30,932 nt of DNA from Apostichopus parvimensis (GCA_000934455.1 KN889796.1:1-30932); one strand, 5' to 3'. Positions 21,701-29,875 are shown, counted from the stretch's first letter. Notes: generated by a model not told the origin, from the letters alone. Translations and numbers: made by a program.

Positions 21701-24700
21701 AACTCAACCTCGAAGATATGCACTAAACATTGACACGGTTTCCTCAGGGTAATCTTCGACAAACTCCATCCCTCTTGAGGAACCAGCACGTGACAGTTCA
21801 TTCCCGGCACTGAAGACCATGTACCAGTCCAAATCTGGCAACAGAGTTTTCATCCTGTTAGCCTGTAAGAGACCAGAAATATACATAACTCAATCACTGA
21901 ACCGAGGAAGTTGTGTTTTTCAAAGCGTAAAGGTTAAAAACAGCCACGGATGCATTCACTGAAAAAAGATACACATATAATGCACTAATGCTTATTACTA
22001 TTCGGAGTACTTTTTAAGTAAACTCACCTGAGTTAGTCTAGGCATGAACACCAAACAACTTCATCCACTCTTAACCCCGAGGCAGGGAATAATTTCATAT
22101 TCCAATTTTACATGGCAGTTTTGAAGGCTATGAAATTTGCCTCAGATAATAAAATGATATGGTTCTTGTGCACAAAAAAACTGCTACAGTATGCATCTCT
22201 GCATGTATGTACCAATTGGCTGAATTGGAAGTTACTTTAGCTGGCTAATCCCTCGATTCATCCCTTGAGTACATCACATCAGGTGGTCTGTGATTTCATC
22301 ATGGCCAAATATTCTTCAAAGTTTTACTGTCCTATTGTAGTCTCCGGAAACCTGATCATACTTTTAGAACGCTAACTTTACTGTAAAGGTTCTTGTTATT
22401 TCTAATTTCATCCAAATGCAACATTTTCATAGCAATATTACTTTCCTCTGTGAATATACAGTAGAGTGAGTTCATTATAATAAAGCAAAACAAATTTTTT
22501 TGCAATGTCATCATTCATTCTGCTGTTGCCTGATGCATAAATTCACAGAATACCACCAAATTTGAAAATATAAACACCTACCTTTATAGTCACCTAAAAC
22601 GCTATGAAGATATGGTCTTCATGTAAAAATTGTATTTCCAGCATTTTTGTGTTTAAAAGCAATCAACTTCAGCCACTGGAACATCCCTTAACTTGATGAA
22701 TCTCAGCTACTGTTCAAAAGGGTCTTTTCTCAAATATTAAAATTTTTATAGAAATACAACGTGGACTAATAATAGCAGTGTTTTTTGTTTAAAAGATTGG
22801 TTCAGTTGTCATACACGTTTATGTTATATGAAAGAGGACAATAAAAGAAACACAATGGTGAAAAAACTGTTCAAATATCTTTTCGGTTAAAGAGATATTC
22901 CAGTGTAAAGTTTTATCAGATTGTGTAGAAACTGCTGAAATCTGACTAGCTGTGATGTCACATCCTCACATTCCTGAAAAGTCTTTGTTTTTTTTTCTAA
23001 ATATTTTGTGAGATTTCATGACTTTCAACCAAAAGATATGTCAGGAGATCTCATATTTGTCAAAGGAAGTATTTGAGTTAAAACATCTGAAGAAATTTTT
23101 GATTATTTTATTTTTATATGTGTTAAAAAATGTAAATAATTGTTAAAGAAATATATTCACATGTTAAGGAAGTGAGGATGTGACATCACACCCTCACAGT
23201 TAGTCTTTCTACACCAGTCATTTTCAAAGAAATTTTGATATCTTCAAAGTGTCATATCTCCTTAACAGAGCATGCTATCATGGTAGTTTCTTCACTGTTC
23301 TTTTTGTCTTTTTGTGCTCTTTCATACAAAATAAACATGTCAAACACCTGAACCAATCCTTTAAAGGGTTTATGGATTAATTATCAAATGTTTACCTCAG
23401 CACAGATTCTCTTCTTACTCTTATGCCACTCTTGAATGCATTCTTCATACGTCATTTCCGATGGCGTGGTATCTTTAGCTTTTCTTTTGAAAGCTTCCTT
23501 TTCAACTTTGGGAACCGCAGCCCATTTCTCTGAATATTTTAGAAATTTCTCCTTGTTCACGAGGTGCCTCAAATCTAGAGATGGAAGAAATTATATCAAC
23601 ATTATGTATTTTTCTTTGCAGGCAATCACTGACTCAGTGATATCACAAATATGCTAGTTTTACTGCAGTCTCTGTAATACCCAAACAGATAAAGAATTGA
23701 AACCTTAAAGATTCCTGTATTTTATATTGATGATGTTTTGGGGATTTCCAATAACACTCAGTGAAGCAAGCTGCTCAATTCCATTAAAGAAAACTTACTG
23801 TAAGAGTAGACACAAACCCATATATCAGCTTTAGTTTATGTATCAGAGATCATTGTGAAGAACAACAACCTCCAACAGCTAAAACAAAATATTGAACTGT
23901 TTGAGAGATATTGTAGTTTAAAAGTCGTGCCTTGGACGTGTCACTTTGTAAATCTGTGATGTCATAGTTGCCACTTGGAACTGAAACATTTACTTCCTCG
24001 TTGTAAGTCTTTTCCTATTTTCAAGGTAGAATTGTTAACACTGAAACCAATGCCATCATAATGTAATGTAATGTAAATAAAATCTTATATAGCCCACTAC
24101 GCGTGATGCATCTGTGCGCTTTACAAACAATCAAGGTCATGTATTGTAAACAGGTCATGTAAGGTCATGTAAACAAGGTCATGTAATAAGGTCATGTAAA
24201 CAGCTTCAGTAGTTTAGATTCAGCACTTGCATAACTCATCTCCATTACAGGAAAAGAAAACATGACGAGACATAAATGAAAAAACAAAATAACGAATTGA
24301 AACCACATGTGGCTCGGTGATGTCATATTATGACTTGATCAAGTCTACAGCCATGCATGTGAAGAAACATGAAATTTGTGATATCTCCCAATTGGAATAA
24401 GACTTTTCTTAGCTGTTTGTGGAAGCTTTGGGCCTCATTAATCTCTATCACACAGACCAATAATGATGGTTGGGTTTCTGTTTCCTTGAATTATGAGTCT
24501 GGAGTGCTGAAGTAGCACTTTTGTTGTTGTTGTGCAAACTACGTTAGTAGCAACAACCTACAAAAATTCCAACCTATGGAAACAATGTACACTACAGTAA
24601 TACATCGAAGTGGAAAGATGACATTGTATGTGGATTGACCTTGCATTTTATATGCTTTCTAAAAGAAATTGCTTCGCAGCTTGAAAAACCTTAACAAGAC

Positions 24701-25267
24701 CTCCACATCTTGTGCAGTCTTCCCCCCCCCCATACCCCCTGGTCCCCACTACATGGAACTCTACTTGAACAACCAAAGCCCCCTCCTTTATTGAAAATCC
24801 TGGGTCCACCACTGGCAGCAATGCTCAGATGTTCTCTTTACTTTGATGTCATTCAATCTAAATGGGAATGGTTTATCTACTTTGAGAGGAAGCTGTTTCA
24901 TCTGCCTTCTTTTCTTTCATGATATAGACTTCTTCAAGAACAAGCTGATAGTGTAACAAGCTGATAGTGTATCATGCTAAGTCCTGCAAACCCTCCACAA
25001 AGCATGCCCTCCTACAGTAAAGACTCCACCACCTTCCAAAGATCAATATCACCTAAGTTGTTTATTCTGGTAGCCATTCATGTCACAAACTATTATTGAA
25101 AGTAATTGTACAGATATCAGCACCGTTGTTTATTATAGTACCCATTCATGTCACAAACTCTTATTGAAAGTAATTGTACAGATATAAGCACCTCCTGATA
25201 TCTCTTTGCAGAATAAGTTGTATCCAGATGGACCTCTTTTTGAACTTGTAGGAGGAGGAAGAGACAT
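18594..25267 (-). CDS. HMG-box plus GTF2I-repeat protein, five coding exons
   Basis: Five minus-strand exons join in perfect phase (25192-25267, 23396-23574, 21709-21862, 20748-20822, 18594-18775) into 666 bases: ATG, 221 residues, TAA. Residues about 10-60 form an HMG box: KRGPSGYNLFCKEISG, then EKWAAVPKVEKEAFKRKA. Residues about 85-138 are an unassigned conserved-looking linker. Residues about 150-217 form one GTF2I-like repeat (IFNEKYAEAVG, MPYSKL, VQMEGMPDGL, RYGGKQRLA, TLRCVV). HMG boxes bind DNA in the minor groove, and GTF2I repeats of the TFII-I family also bind DNA. The inferred role is nuclear DNA binding or transcription control. The start follows an AAA just after an acceptor, so a 5' UTR exon must lie upstream. 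Introns hold two MITEs and the assembly gap. Confidence 0.72.
19407..19461. repeat. AAT/GATAAA simple repeat at the edge of the gap
   Basis: ATAATAATAATGATATAG, AGATAAAGATAAAGATAATC and further AAT units run directly into the N block. The simple repeat probably broke the assembly here. Confidence 0.8.
19462..19956. other. Assembly gap (495 N)
   Basis: A run of N. It lies in intron 4 of the HMG/GTF2I gene, between a simple repeat and a segment that recurs 195 bp later. The true length may differ from the N count. Confidence 1.
19957..20176. repeat. Possible 195-bp tandem repeat bordering the gap
   Basis: CTTTGCTGTATCACCTAACC at 19957 recurs as CTTTGTTATATCACCTAACA at 20152, each followed by CCATC, a spacing of 195 bp. 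One full unit and the start of the next are visible, so a tandem array may extend into the gap. Confidence 0.45.
20748..20822 (-). CDS. HMG/GTF2I gene, exon 4 (start of GTF2I repeat)
   Basis: The acceptor TTTTAACATTTCTCAACAG leads into TT plus 24 codons: TSDKPYSIHKISAKDIQKIF, NEKY, ending at TATG|GTAAGC. Entry and exit are both phase 1. The amphipathic helix DIQKIFNEKY is the typical first helix of a GTF2I repeat. Confidence 0.75.
21269..21536. mobile_element. TTAA-flanked short foldback element, probable MITE
   Basis: TTAA at 21269-21272 is followed by AAGGTCTATGGAAG. TTAA at 21533-21536 is preceded, on the other strand, by AAGGTGTCATAGCG. The terminal match is short and imperfect, but the layout (TTAA, then AAGGT) copies the element at 14961. 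It lies in intron 3 of the HMG/GTF2I gene, about 170 bp from exon 3. About 268 bp, non-coding. Confidence 0.5.
21709..21862 (-). CDS. HMG/GTF2I gene, exon 3
   Basis: The acceptor GGTCTCTTACAG is followed by phase-0 coding: ANRMKTLLPDLDWYMVFSAG, NELSRAGSSRGMEFVEDYP, ETVSMFSAYLR. I end it at CGAG|GTTGAG (21709/21708), a usable but non-ideal donor in the phase that exon 4 requires. If this donor is not used, the frame reaches a TGA at 21704-21706, giving a 137-residue isoform with only the HMG box. The peptide matches no domain I know. Confidence 0.7.
22789..23364. mobile_element. TTAA-flanked foldback MITE in intron 2 of the HMG/GTF2I gene
   Basis: TTAA at 22789-22792 begins TTAAAAGATTGGTTCAG. 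The right end, reverse-complemented, begins TTAAAGGATTGGTTCAGG with TTAA at 23361-23364. Similarity runs through both arms for about 200 bp: TATGAAAGAGGACA against TATGAAAGAGCACA, and GTGATGTCACATCCTCAC on both arms (22951 area and, inverted, 23170-23200). It is about 576 bp and non-coding, TTAA-type (Kolobok or piggyBac superfamily inferred). Its right end is only about 31 bp from the exon 2 donor. Confidence 0.75.
23396..23574 (-). CDS. HMG/GTF2I gene, exon 2 (rest of HMG box)
   Basis: After the acceptor TTCCATCTCTAG the exon opens with AT, which completes an Asp codon with exon 1. It reads LRHLVNKEKFLKYS, EKWAAVPKVEKEAFKRKA, KDTTPSEMTYEECIQEWHK and SKKRICAE, ending in phase 0 at GAG|GTAAAC. 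The Trp and the EK...F...A pattern mark helices 2 and 3 of the HMG box. The loop between helices 1 and 2 is about six residues shorter than in SOX proteins. Confidence 0.78.
23575..24055. other. Intron 1 of the HMG/GTF2I gene, unremarkable part
   Basis: AT-rich intronic sequence. No further exon or recognisable element was seen between exon 2 and the AGGTCA cluster. Confidence 0.5.
24134..24194 (+). repeat. Cluster of five AGGTCA half-sites
   Basis: AGGTCA starts at 24134, 24152, 24162, 24176 and 24189, each followed by TGTA. The first lies in TCAAGGTCA, the form bound by monomeric ERR/SF-1-type nuclear receptors. Unequal spacing suggests a decayed AAGGTCATGTAA minisatellite rather than a designed response element. 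It sits in intron 1, next to a possible SINE-like tail (TAATGTAATGTAATGTAAAT at 24061). Confidence 0.5.
24939..24970. repeat. 16-bp tandem duplication
   Basis: AACAAGCTGATAGTGT occurs twice in a row without change, in intron 1 of the HMG/GTF2I gene. Confidence 0.85.
25057..25192. repeat. 68-bp tandem duplication abutting exon 1 donor
   Basis: Copies at 25057-25124 and 25125-25192 share GTTGTTTATT, CATTCATGTCACAAACT, TTATTGAAAGTAATTGTACA and GATAT(C/A)AGCACC, with about six differences. The second copy ends at the exon 1 splice junction, so the intron's first 68 bases are duplicated and each copy carries a GGTGCT on the minus strand, the donor hexamer. Confidence 0.8.
25192..25267 (-). CDS. 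HMG/GTF2I gene, coding exon 1
   Basis: An acceptor TCTTTTCTTCTGCAG ends at 25271 and the exon starts at 25270 with AAA then ATG at 25265-25267. It reads MSLPPPTSSKRGPSGYNLF, then CKEISG, ending in phase 1 at GGAG|GTGCTT. The donor is weak after position +3. The KRxPSxYNLF opening is the start of an HMG box. The donor lies exactly at the edge of a 68-bp duplication (25057-25192). Confidence 0.7.
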
Positions 25268-25270
25268 TTT

Positions 25271-26737
25271 CTGCAGAAGAAAAGAGCATGAGAAAAATAA
25301 AAAGAAGATGAAGTACAGCTCTAAATGTTGAACTCAATATGCTGATTGTACTGTAGCTGACACTAATAAATTTCACACAATACAACACGGACAGAAATAT
25401 TCCTGGTAAATACTTTCTAATATTCAGAATTTTTTTAGTGCTTCAAATGGATACTCCAGGGGCTGAAGTTACGGTAACTGGTTAACTAACTTGTTGCAAA
25501 GTTTCTCATCTTTTTCGTCCAAAGCACAGCTTCAGAGAATGGCAAAGATATTCGAATGTATTAAATTTGGTCACATTTTATGTGAAATTGTGAAAGCATA
25601 TGATGGCATCATGGCAGTTGAGTTAAAAAAGTAGTTTTATTAAATATATTTCATAACATTTATTCACAGAGGAAGATTGTATTTCTACCAGATTAGTTGC
25701 ATTACAAGAATAAATCAATATGAAGAGTAGAAGGAAAGTGAAGCTATTAAAGAACTTCTGCCATGATAAACTTACAAACCTCCTATACTACTGTGCTTTA
25801 GTTTCTGAAGCAAGGGAGGGTTTAGCCAATCAAAATACAAACTTCAATCAAGTTAGGGACAACATAAGAAGGAGTTTTCAACTACTGTACTGTTACAGTG
25901 TCGAATGTAGTTTACAGTATGCTGATTGAAAGGTGTTACACTCTCTGTCACCGGGATATGAATGGTCAACAGATGTCTTCACTTTCTATGTTGTTTAGTA
26001 ATTGTCAAATTGAGAACTTCCTAATGGTTTAAAGTTAAGTCAAGCTGTCTGAATGTACTGTGCAGCGTTAGTTCTACCTCTGATTTAAGAAGAAAGGGGA
26101 GACAGCTGGCATACCTGCGTCAACAACAAAGGCAATTTCACTGGTTACTCTGCAATAATACAGAGAATTTATTCTTGCTGAATACAGTATATACTTTGCA
26201 TTCATGTTTGTCTTTAAAAAGAATTTTTTCCGAAAAAGTAACACTTCAATTTTCAGTAAGAGAGCATTTGGTGCTCTCTTAGAAAAGTGCCAAATTTTAA
26301 GTAAGAAACATCTTCGAAAACCTGCAATTCGCATTCAAATCAGTAGCTATTGGTAGGGTAAACACTACCACCATTTGTGATAAAGTTCAGCATAGAGTAT
26401 AAGGGTATAGTGGTATTTCTGAAGATATATATTTATCTGCATTTCTGATCAGTTCCAGTAATTAATAATGTCATTTACTGTACTGTACTGTTCTGAGCTT
26501 GTTGGCCCTGTCATTACTCCTTAAAAGTAAACTATAATTTTATCATTCATTATGAAAATTTGAGGATTTGATTGTTGCGGGATGCACCAACTATGGCAAT
26601 ATTAGAATGCTAATTTGCAAATAACTCAGATAATTTACACTATCACATCGAACAGATATTCTTGCCAGCGGGCCACCAAGCAATCTGCCCTTTCTCACCA
26701 GATTTTCATACAGCAATTTAATGCTAATCTGCTTGGG
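25271..26737. other. Upstream region of the HMG/GTF2I gene
   Basis: A 5' UTR exon for the minus-strand gene should lie here or beyond, since coding exon 1 follows an acceptor. One candidate is 26115-26149 (acceptor TATTATTGCAG, donor CAG|GTATGC), only 35 bases and unproven. Otherwise AT-rich, with short TACTGTACTG-type repeats near 26478. Confidence 0.35.
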
Positions 26738-26790
26738 GTAGGAATCGAACCTACCTACTTTCAAGAATATGTGTTAGAGTACTACCCCCT
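26738..26790 (-). repeat. tRNA-like SINE or tRNA-pseudogene remnant
   Basis: On the minus strand GTAGGTTCGATTCCTAC (26738-26754) is a perfect tRNA T arm: a 5-bp stem around TTCGATT, containing an ideal RNA polymerase III B box, GGTTCGATTCC. About 30 bases upstream lies GGGTAGTACTCTAAC, a partial A box and D-arm-like segment. The anticodon and acceptor stems do not pair, so it is not a working tRNA. A tRNA-derived SINE head is the likeliest reading. Confidence 0.5.
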
Positions 26791-27688
26791 TTTGTGTGTG
26801 TTTGTTTTTAACCAATTACAATTTAGACAAATAGAGAGAACTTGAAAAATTGGTACCCTTAGAATGAAAAGTATTATTCCAGGATAAGGATCTGATTGTT
26901 TACAGTAGTTCTCTACACCCTGCTTGTATGTTTTATTCAACTTTAGTTTATAATGCAGAGGGTATCAGCAGTCTAACATATGTAACTTTGGCCTTTCATA
27001 TTAACTGCAGCAAAGGGTGACAGACCGAAATTATCAATTTGTAAAGTGAATATAACTTTAGGATTTGTTTCATCTCGTCTTACAAATATAAATGTACTTA
27101 GATAAGTGTATATAGGATACTGCAAGTTATAAAGGACTGCTTCTGGTCTTATTGTTATCATAGCATTATTTGGATAATATTTCCCTATTATGTTCTCAAA
27201 ACAATAACACCTTACATTAGACTAGATGTGAATAAAACTGGCCAGGTTTTCAATCCTACTTTAGACATCTGACATTGGCCCTTGGGATATGCCAAGTAAA
27301 GTGGCTAGGCTGAAATGTTGGTAAATGTTGAAAAATTTAGTTACCAAGTACAGTCTACAGTACCATTACTGAGTATAGACCTACTGTAGCCATTTGTTAC
27401 ACAGTATATATTACAAGGAAAAATAAGAATCTTTGTGAATGGCATATATTTTATTATGCTTATAGTACTTTCTTAATGGATGCCTAGGATGAATTGGGCT
27501 TGAATGTGGCTATCATTGGTGATAAGTCATGTCATTCCTTTCATTATGTAATATTGTGTGAGCTCAACGTCATGTTCACCTCTCTCCTTATTTAAAAGAA
27601 TGAAAATTTCCAATATATTAAAATATCAAAACAGTGACTAGAAGCACAAATTCATTGGGCATGTGGTATGGCCATACATACACATACT
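26791..27688. other. Non-coding AT-rich region
   Basis: No exon, terminal repeat or RNA gene was seen. Short frames on both strands are AT-rich shadows. Confidence 0.5.
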
Positions 27689-27918
27689 TAGGCCTATTTT
27701 TCTTAGTGTCATAAGGCTAGGCCTAAATTAGCAATTACGTGCTCCGTGTGTTAGGCCTGGCCTAATTTACGCCTTAGGCTAACGTTATGCCTTATAAATT
27801 TTCAGGACAAAGACCTAGGCCTAAGTTATGCCTAACTGGTTAGGGTACAGCAGGCTAGGCCTAAGTTAGTGTAGGCTAAACATAAATTAGACCTAATTTA
27901 GGCAAACTCGTAGGCTAC
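27689..27918. repeat. TAGGCCTA-rich region
   Basis: The palindrome TAGGCCTA or close forms (AGGCCTA, TAGGCCT, TTAGGCTA, GCCTAA) recur at least nine times within 230 bp, in both orientations. There is no constant period. This looks like a decayed repeat cluster just upstream of the 28.0-kb promoter-like segment. Confidence 0.6.
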
Positions 27919-28039
27919 AGTAGTATAGTAAACACCAGACATTTGTTTTTCTCACCGAATGTTGTTATACTGGCAGGTTAAATTAAGTAAATATTTGTTA
28001 CGTTCGTGGCACACGTCGATACAGCACTGCTTTTGCTCG

Positions 28040-28135
28040 TATTGCCGACGGATATTACTTCCGTGGTAATGTAGCAAAGATTCATTGCAGGGAAGAAGCG
28101 ACAATGTACGGGGATATATTGGAACCGGAAGTTAA
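28040..28135 (+). promoter_or_regulatory. Promoter-like segment with two opposed ETS-type motifs
   Basis: ACTTCCG (28057-28063) and CCGGAAGT (28125-28132) are ETS/GABP-type sites in opposite orientation about 65 bp apart. The second lies within the first coding exon. The area is locally richer in CG dinucleotides (CACGTCGATA, TGCCGACGG, AGCGACA) than its flanks. TATA-less housekeeping promoters of animals often have this form. It could drive the plus-strand gene at 28104 and, if bidirectional, the minus-strand HMG/GTF2I gene. Confidence 0.4.
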
Positions 28136-28167
28136 TGCTCTTCGTGAAGGGCCTCTGCATTTAACAG
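28104..28167 (+). CDS. Orphan 79-residue gene, exon 1
   Basis: The ATG at 28104 follows GAAGCGACA and is the only frame of the three that stays open to the donor CAG|GTAGCC at 28167/28168. It ends in phase 1. Confidence 0.45.
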
Positions 28168-29672
28168 GTAGCCACTTCAAACGTTGGAAATTTTTACAGT
28201 ATTAAAATATCGAAGATCATTCGTTTGTGTTAACAAATTAATAATGACAAATTAATAACTTGTAATAACACATTATTAAGTTTTATCATTAATTATTAAT
28301 TTGTCACTTGTGATAACAATTGTTAATTTGTCATAACAAATTATTAATTTGTAATAACAAATTATTAATTTTTAATAACAGAAAAATATTTTTATTACAA
28401 ATTAACAATTTATATTACCAATTTTTTTATTCACATAGCTCTTTCGTAGTTTTTCAAATGTAAACTGCAAGGACAGTCTACACGTCACACTGCATAACTC
28501 TTTTTACCGTTTCTAAGGATAGGCAGGGATAACTTCCATCAGTCTCTATATATATCAAGAAAGCACAAATTCAGTCTTTTCGGGCCAAAAATTATGTTTG
28601 TCCTTTTTCATTACGGATCGAGTTTGTCAATCATTGGTTATACTGGAGAAACAATGTACAGTTTCTCATGTTGTACAGTAAGGAAACTTCATAATGTGTC
28701 CAGTTTTGGAAACAAAAAGTTGTGGAAGTGTACTTTCTATCGGAGCTACCCAACTGTGATAGAAAGTTGCAGTTGCCGGTCTTTAGCTCTGCAGATCGGA
28801 ATGTGCTCGCCTTTGTTTTTCAAATAGCGTCAACGGTCCATGTATTTGCAGCCGGCTGCGACAGTTCTCTAATGCAAACACTTCTCTCTAAAGTCTAGCT
28901 CATGACAGGCTCACAGAAATGTTTTTGTTTTGTTTTGCAGGTGGTAAAACTGGTAATATTTCGAAGCACTCCGCGTACCAAAGACTCAACAAGGGACAGG
29001 TTGTACACTTCGTCGAAAAGTGAAAACGAAAATATAGATGCTAACGGGCAAGGACGCTATTGCACGTCTGGTAGGTATCTCTATGTCAAATTGGAAGGTA
29101 TACAATAGAGAAATTATCAAAATTTGATGTTTTGCGATAAATGTCAAGGTTGGCAATCTGTAACCAACACACCACATGACACTTCGATTTCGCTACGTAG
29201 GGGGGGGGGCAGGAACTTGAATCCAGTTTCTACATAACAAATAACTGTGTGAAGACTCGCGCAAAGAGAAACGTCTAATGCCGGTAATTTGACCTAGTTT
29301 CGAATGTGGTATAACAGAAGTGTTAAACACCACCATCGATCCCAGAAAATACACACACAGCTTGCTACCGTCGGTAATTATACACTAGTGTACAGTCAGT
29401 ACATACAGCTGCGGTCAATACCCACAACACAGTAGGCTATACAAACGATACAGCGATGGACATCTCAGGTCCAGCTAAAGATAACAATTAAGGTATCACT
29501 TTTCATTACTGTTTGCATTTTTTAGTGACACGAACAAAACGTCACTTGCAAGCAACAGAAAGTTAACTTTTTCAGATGGCCGCACGAGGTTTGGGGCGAG
29601 TCTTCAATGCCTTTAAACAAAATTTTCGCTGCTGTCTCATCGCTCCCATATTGGGAGGATGAGATATTGTAG
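28104..29672 (+). CDS. Candidate three-exon gene for a 79-residue orphan protein
   Basis: Exons 28104-28167, 28941-29019 and 29576-29672 join in phase into 240 bases: ATG, 79 residues, TAG. The product begins MYGDILEPEVNALREGPLHL, continues GKTGNISKHSAYQRLNKGQV, VHFVEKWPHEVWGESSMPL and ends NKIFAAVSSLPYWEDEIL. It has no signal peptide or membrane span and I recognise no family. Acceptors are good (TTTTGTTTTGTTTTGCAG and AAGTTAACTTTTTCAG). The exon 1 donor is CAG|GTAGCC. The exon 2 donor used (AAAA|GTGAAA) is weaker than a downstream CTG|GTAGGT at 29071, whose use would bring in a stop after VHFVEK. The protein-like continuity supports the model. The neighbours do not reveal a role. Confidence 0.45.
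28231..28425. repeat. AT-rich palindromic minisatellite
   Basis: Units such as ATAACAAATTATTAATTTGT (20-bp spacing at about 28333 and 28353) and reversed forms such as GACAAATTAATAAC (about 28244) alternate. Each unit is nearly self-complementary and the array as a whole can fold into large hairpins. It lies in intron 1 of the 28104 gene. Confidence 0.75.
28941..29019 (+). CDS. Orphan 79-residue gene, exon 2
   Basis: After a T-rich acceptor the phase-1 frame reads GKTGNISKHSAYQRLNKGQV, VHFVE. A TGA follows at 29021 if the AA|GTGAAA donor is skipped. An alternative longer exon reaches 29070, ending at CTG|GTAGGT. Confidence 0.42.
29201..29211. repeat. Poly-G tract
   Basis: About ten G after CTACGTA. 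A simple tract whose length is uncertain in assembly. Confidence 0.7.
29576..29672 (+). CDS. Orphan 79-residue gene, exon 3
   Basis: The acceptor ACTTTTTCAG ends at 29575. One base completes a Lys codon, then WPHEVWGESSMPLNKIF, AAVSSLPYWEDEIL and TAG at 29670-29672. The same DNA also holds an ATG-led 28-codon frame (29576-29662, MAARGLGRVFNAF...), which I consider less likely. Confidence 0.4.
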
Positions 29673-29747
29673 TTCCTTTGCCACTTGGGCTATATACAGC
29701 TATATCAGCTACCATGACAACAGTTACCATGGAGTAGCTACTCTCGG

Positions 29748-29784
29748 GGGTCACCCATGGTGGGGCCGGTACCCCAGGGTGATC
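29748..29784. repeat. GC-rich imperfect inverted repeat
   Basis: GGTCACCCATGGTGGGG is followed by GGTACCCCAGGGTGATC, its imperfect reverse complement. A GC-rich hairpin in AT-rich surroundings, perhaps the end of a repeat that continues into the GT-rich tract. Confidence 0.5.
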
Positions 29785-29810
29785 ATGACGGCGGGAGGGT
29801 CAAACTTGTC

Positions 29811-29875
29811 CTTGTGTGTGTCTATATGTGGGTATGTGTGTAATTGTGTGTGTGCGTCCAATTTTGTGTTTGTCT
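29811..29875. repeat. GT-rich imperfect microsatellite
   Basis: TTGTGTGTGTCTATATGTGG, TATGTGTGTAATTGTGTGTG and TTTTGTGTTTGTC form an interrupted (GT)n tract. Confidence 0.8.

Noticed and set aside
26115-26149. 35-base exon-like minus segment reading VTSEIAFVVDAG
   Set aside because: Signals are good, but its phase would put exon 1 of the HMG/GTF2I gene out of frame; it could only serve as 5' UTR, which cannot be shown here.
26738-26790. Functional tRNA gene
   Set aside because: Only the T arm is intact; anticodon and acceptor stems do not pair.
28231-28425. CRISPR-like array
   Set aside because: Units are contiguous AT-rich palindromic repeats without unique spacers, in a eukaryotic intron.
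29576-29662. 28-codon ATG-led frame beginning MAARGLGRVF
   Set aside because: The alternative frame in the same exon continues the 79-residue protein in phase; a 28-residue product has less support.
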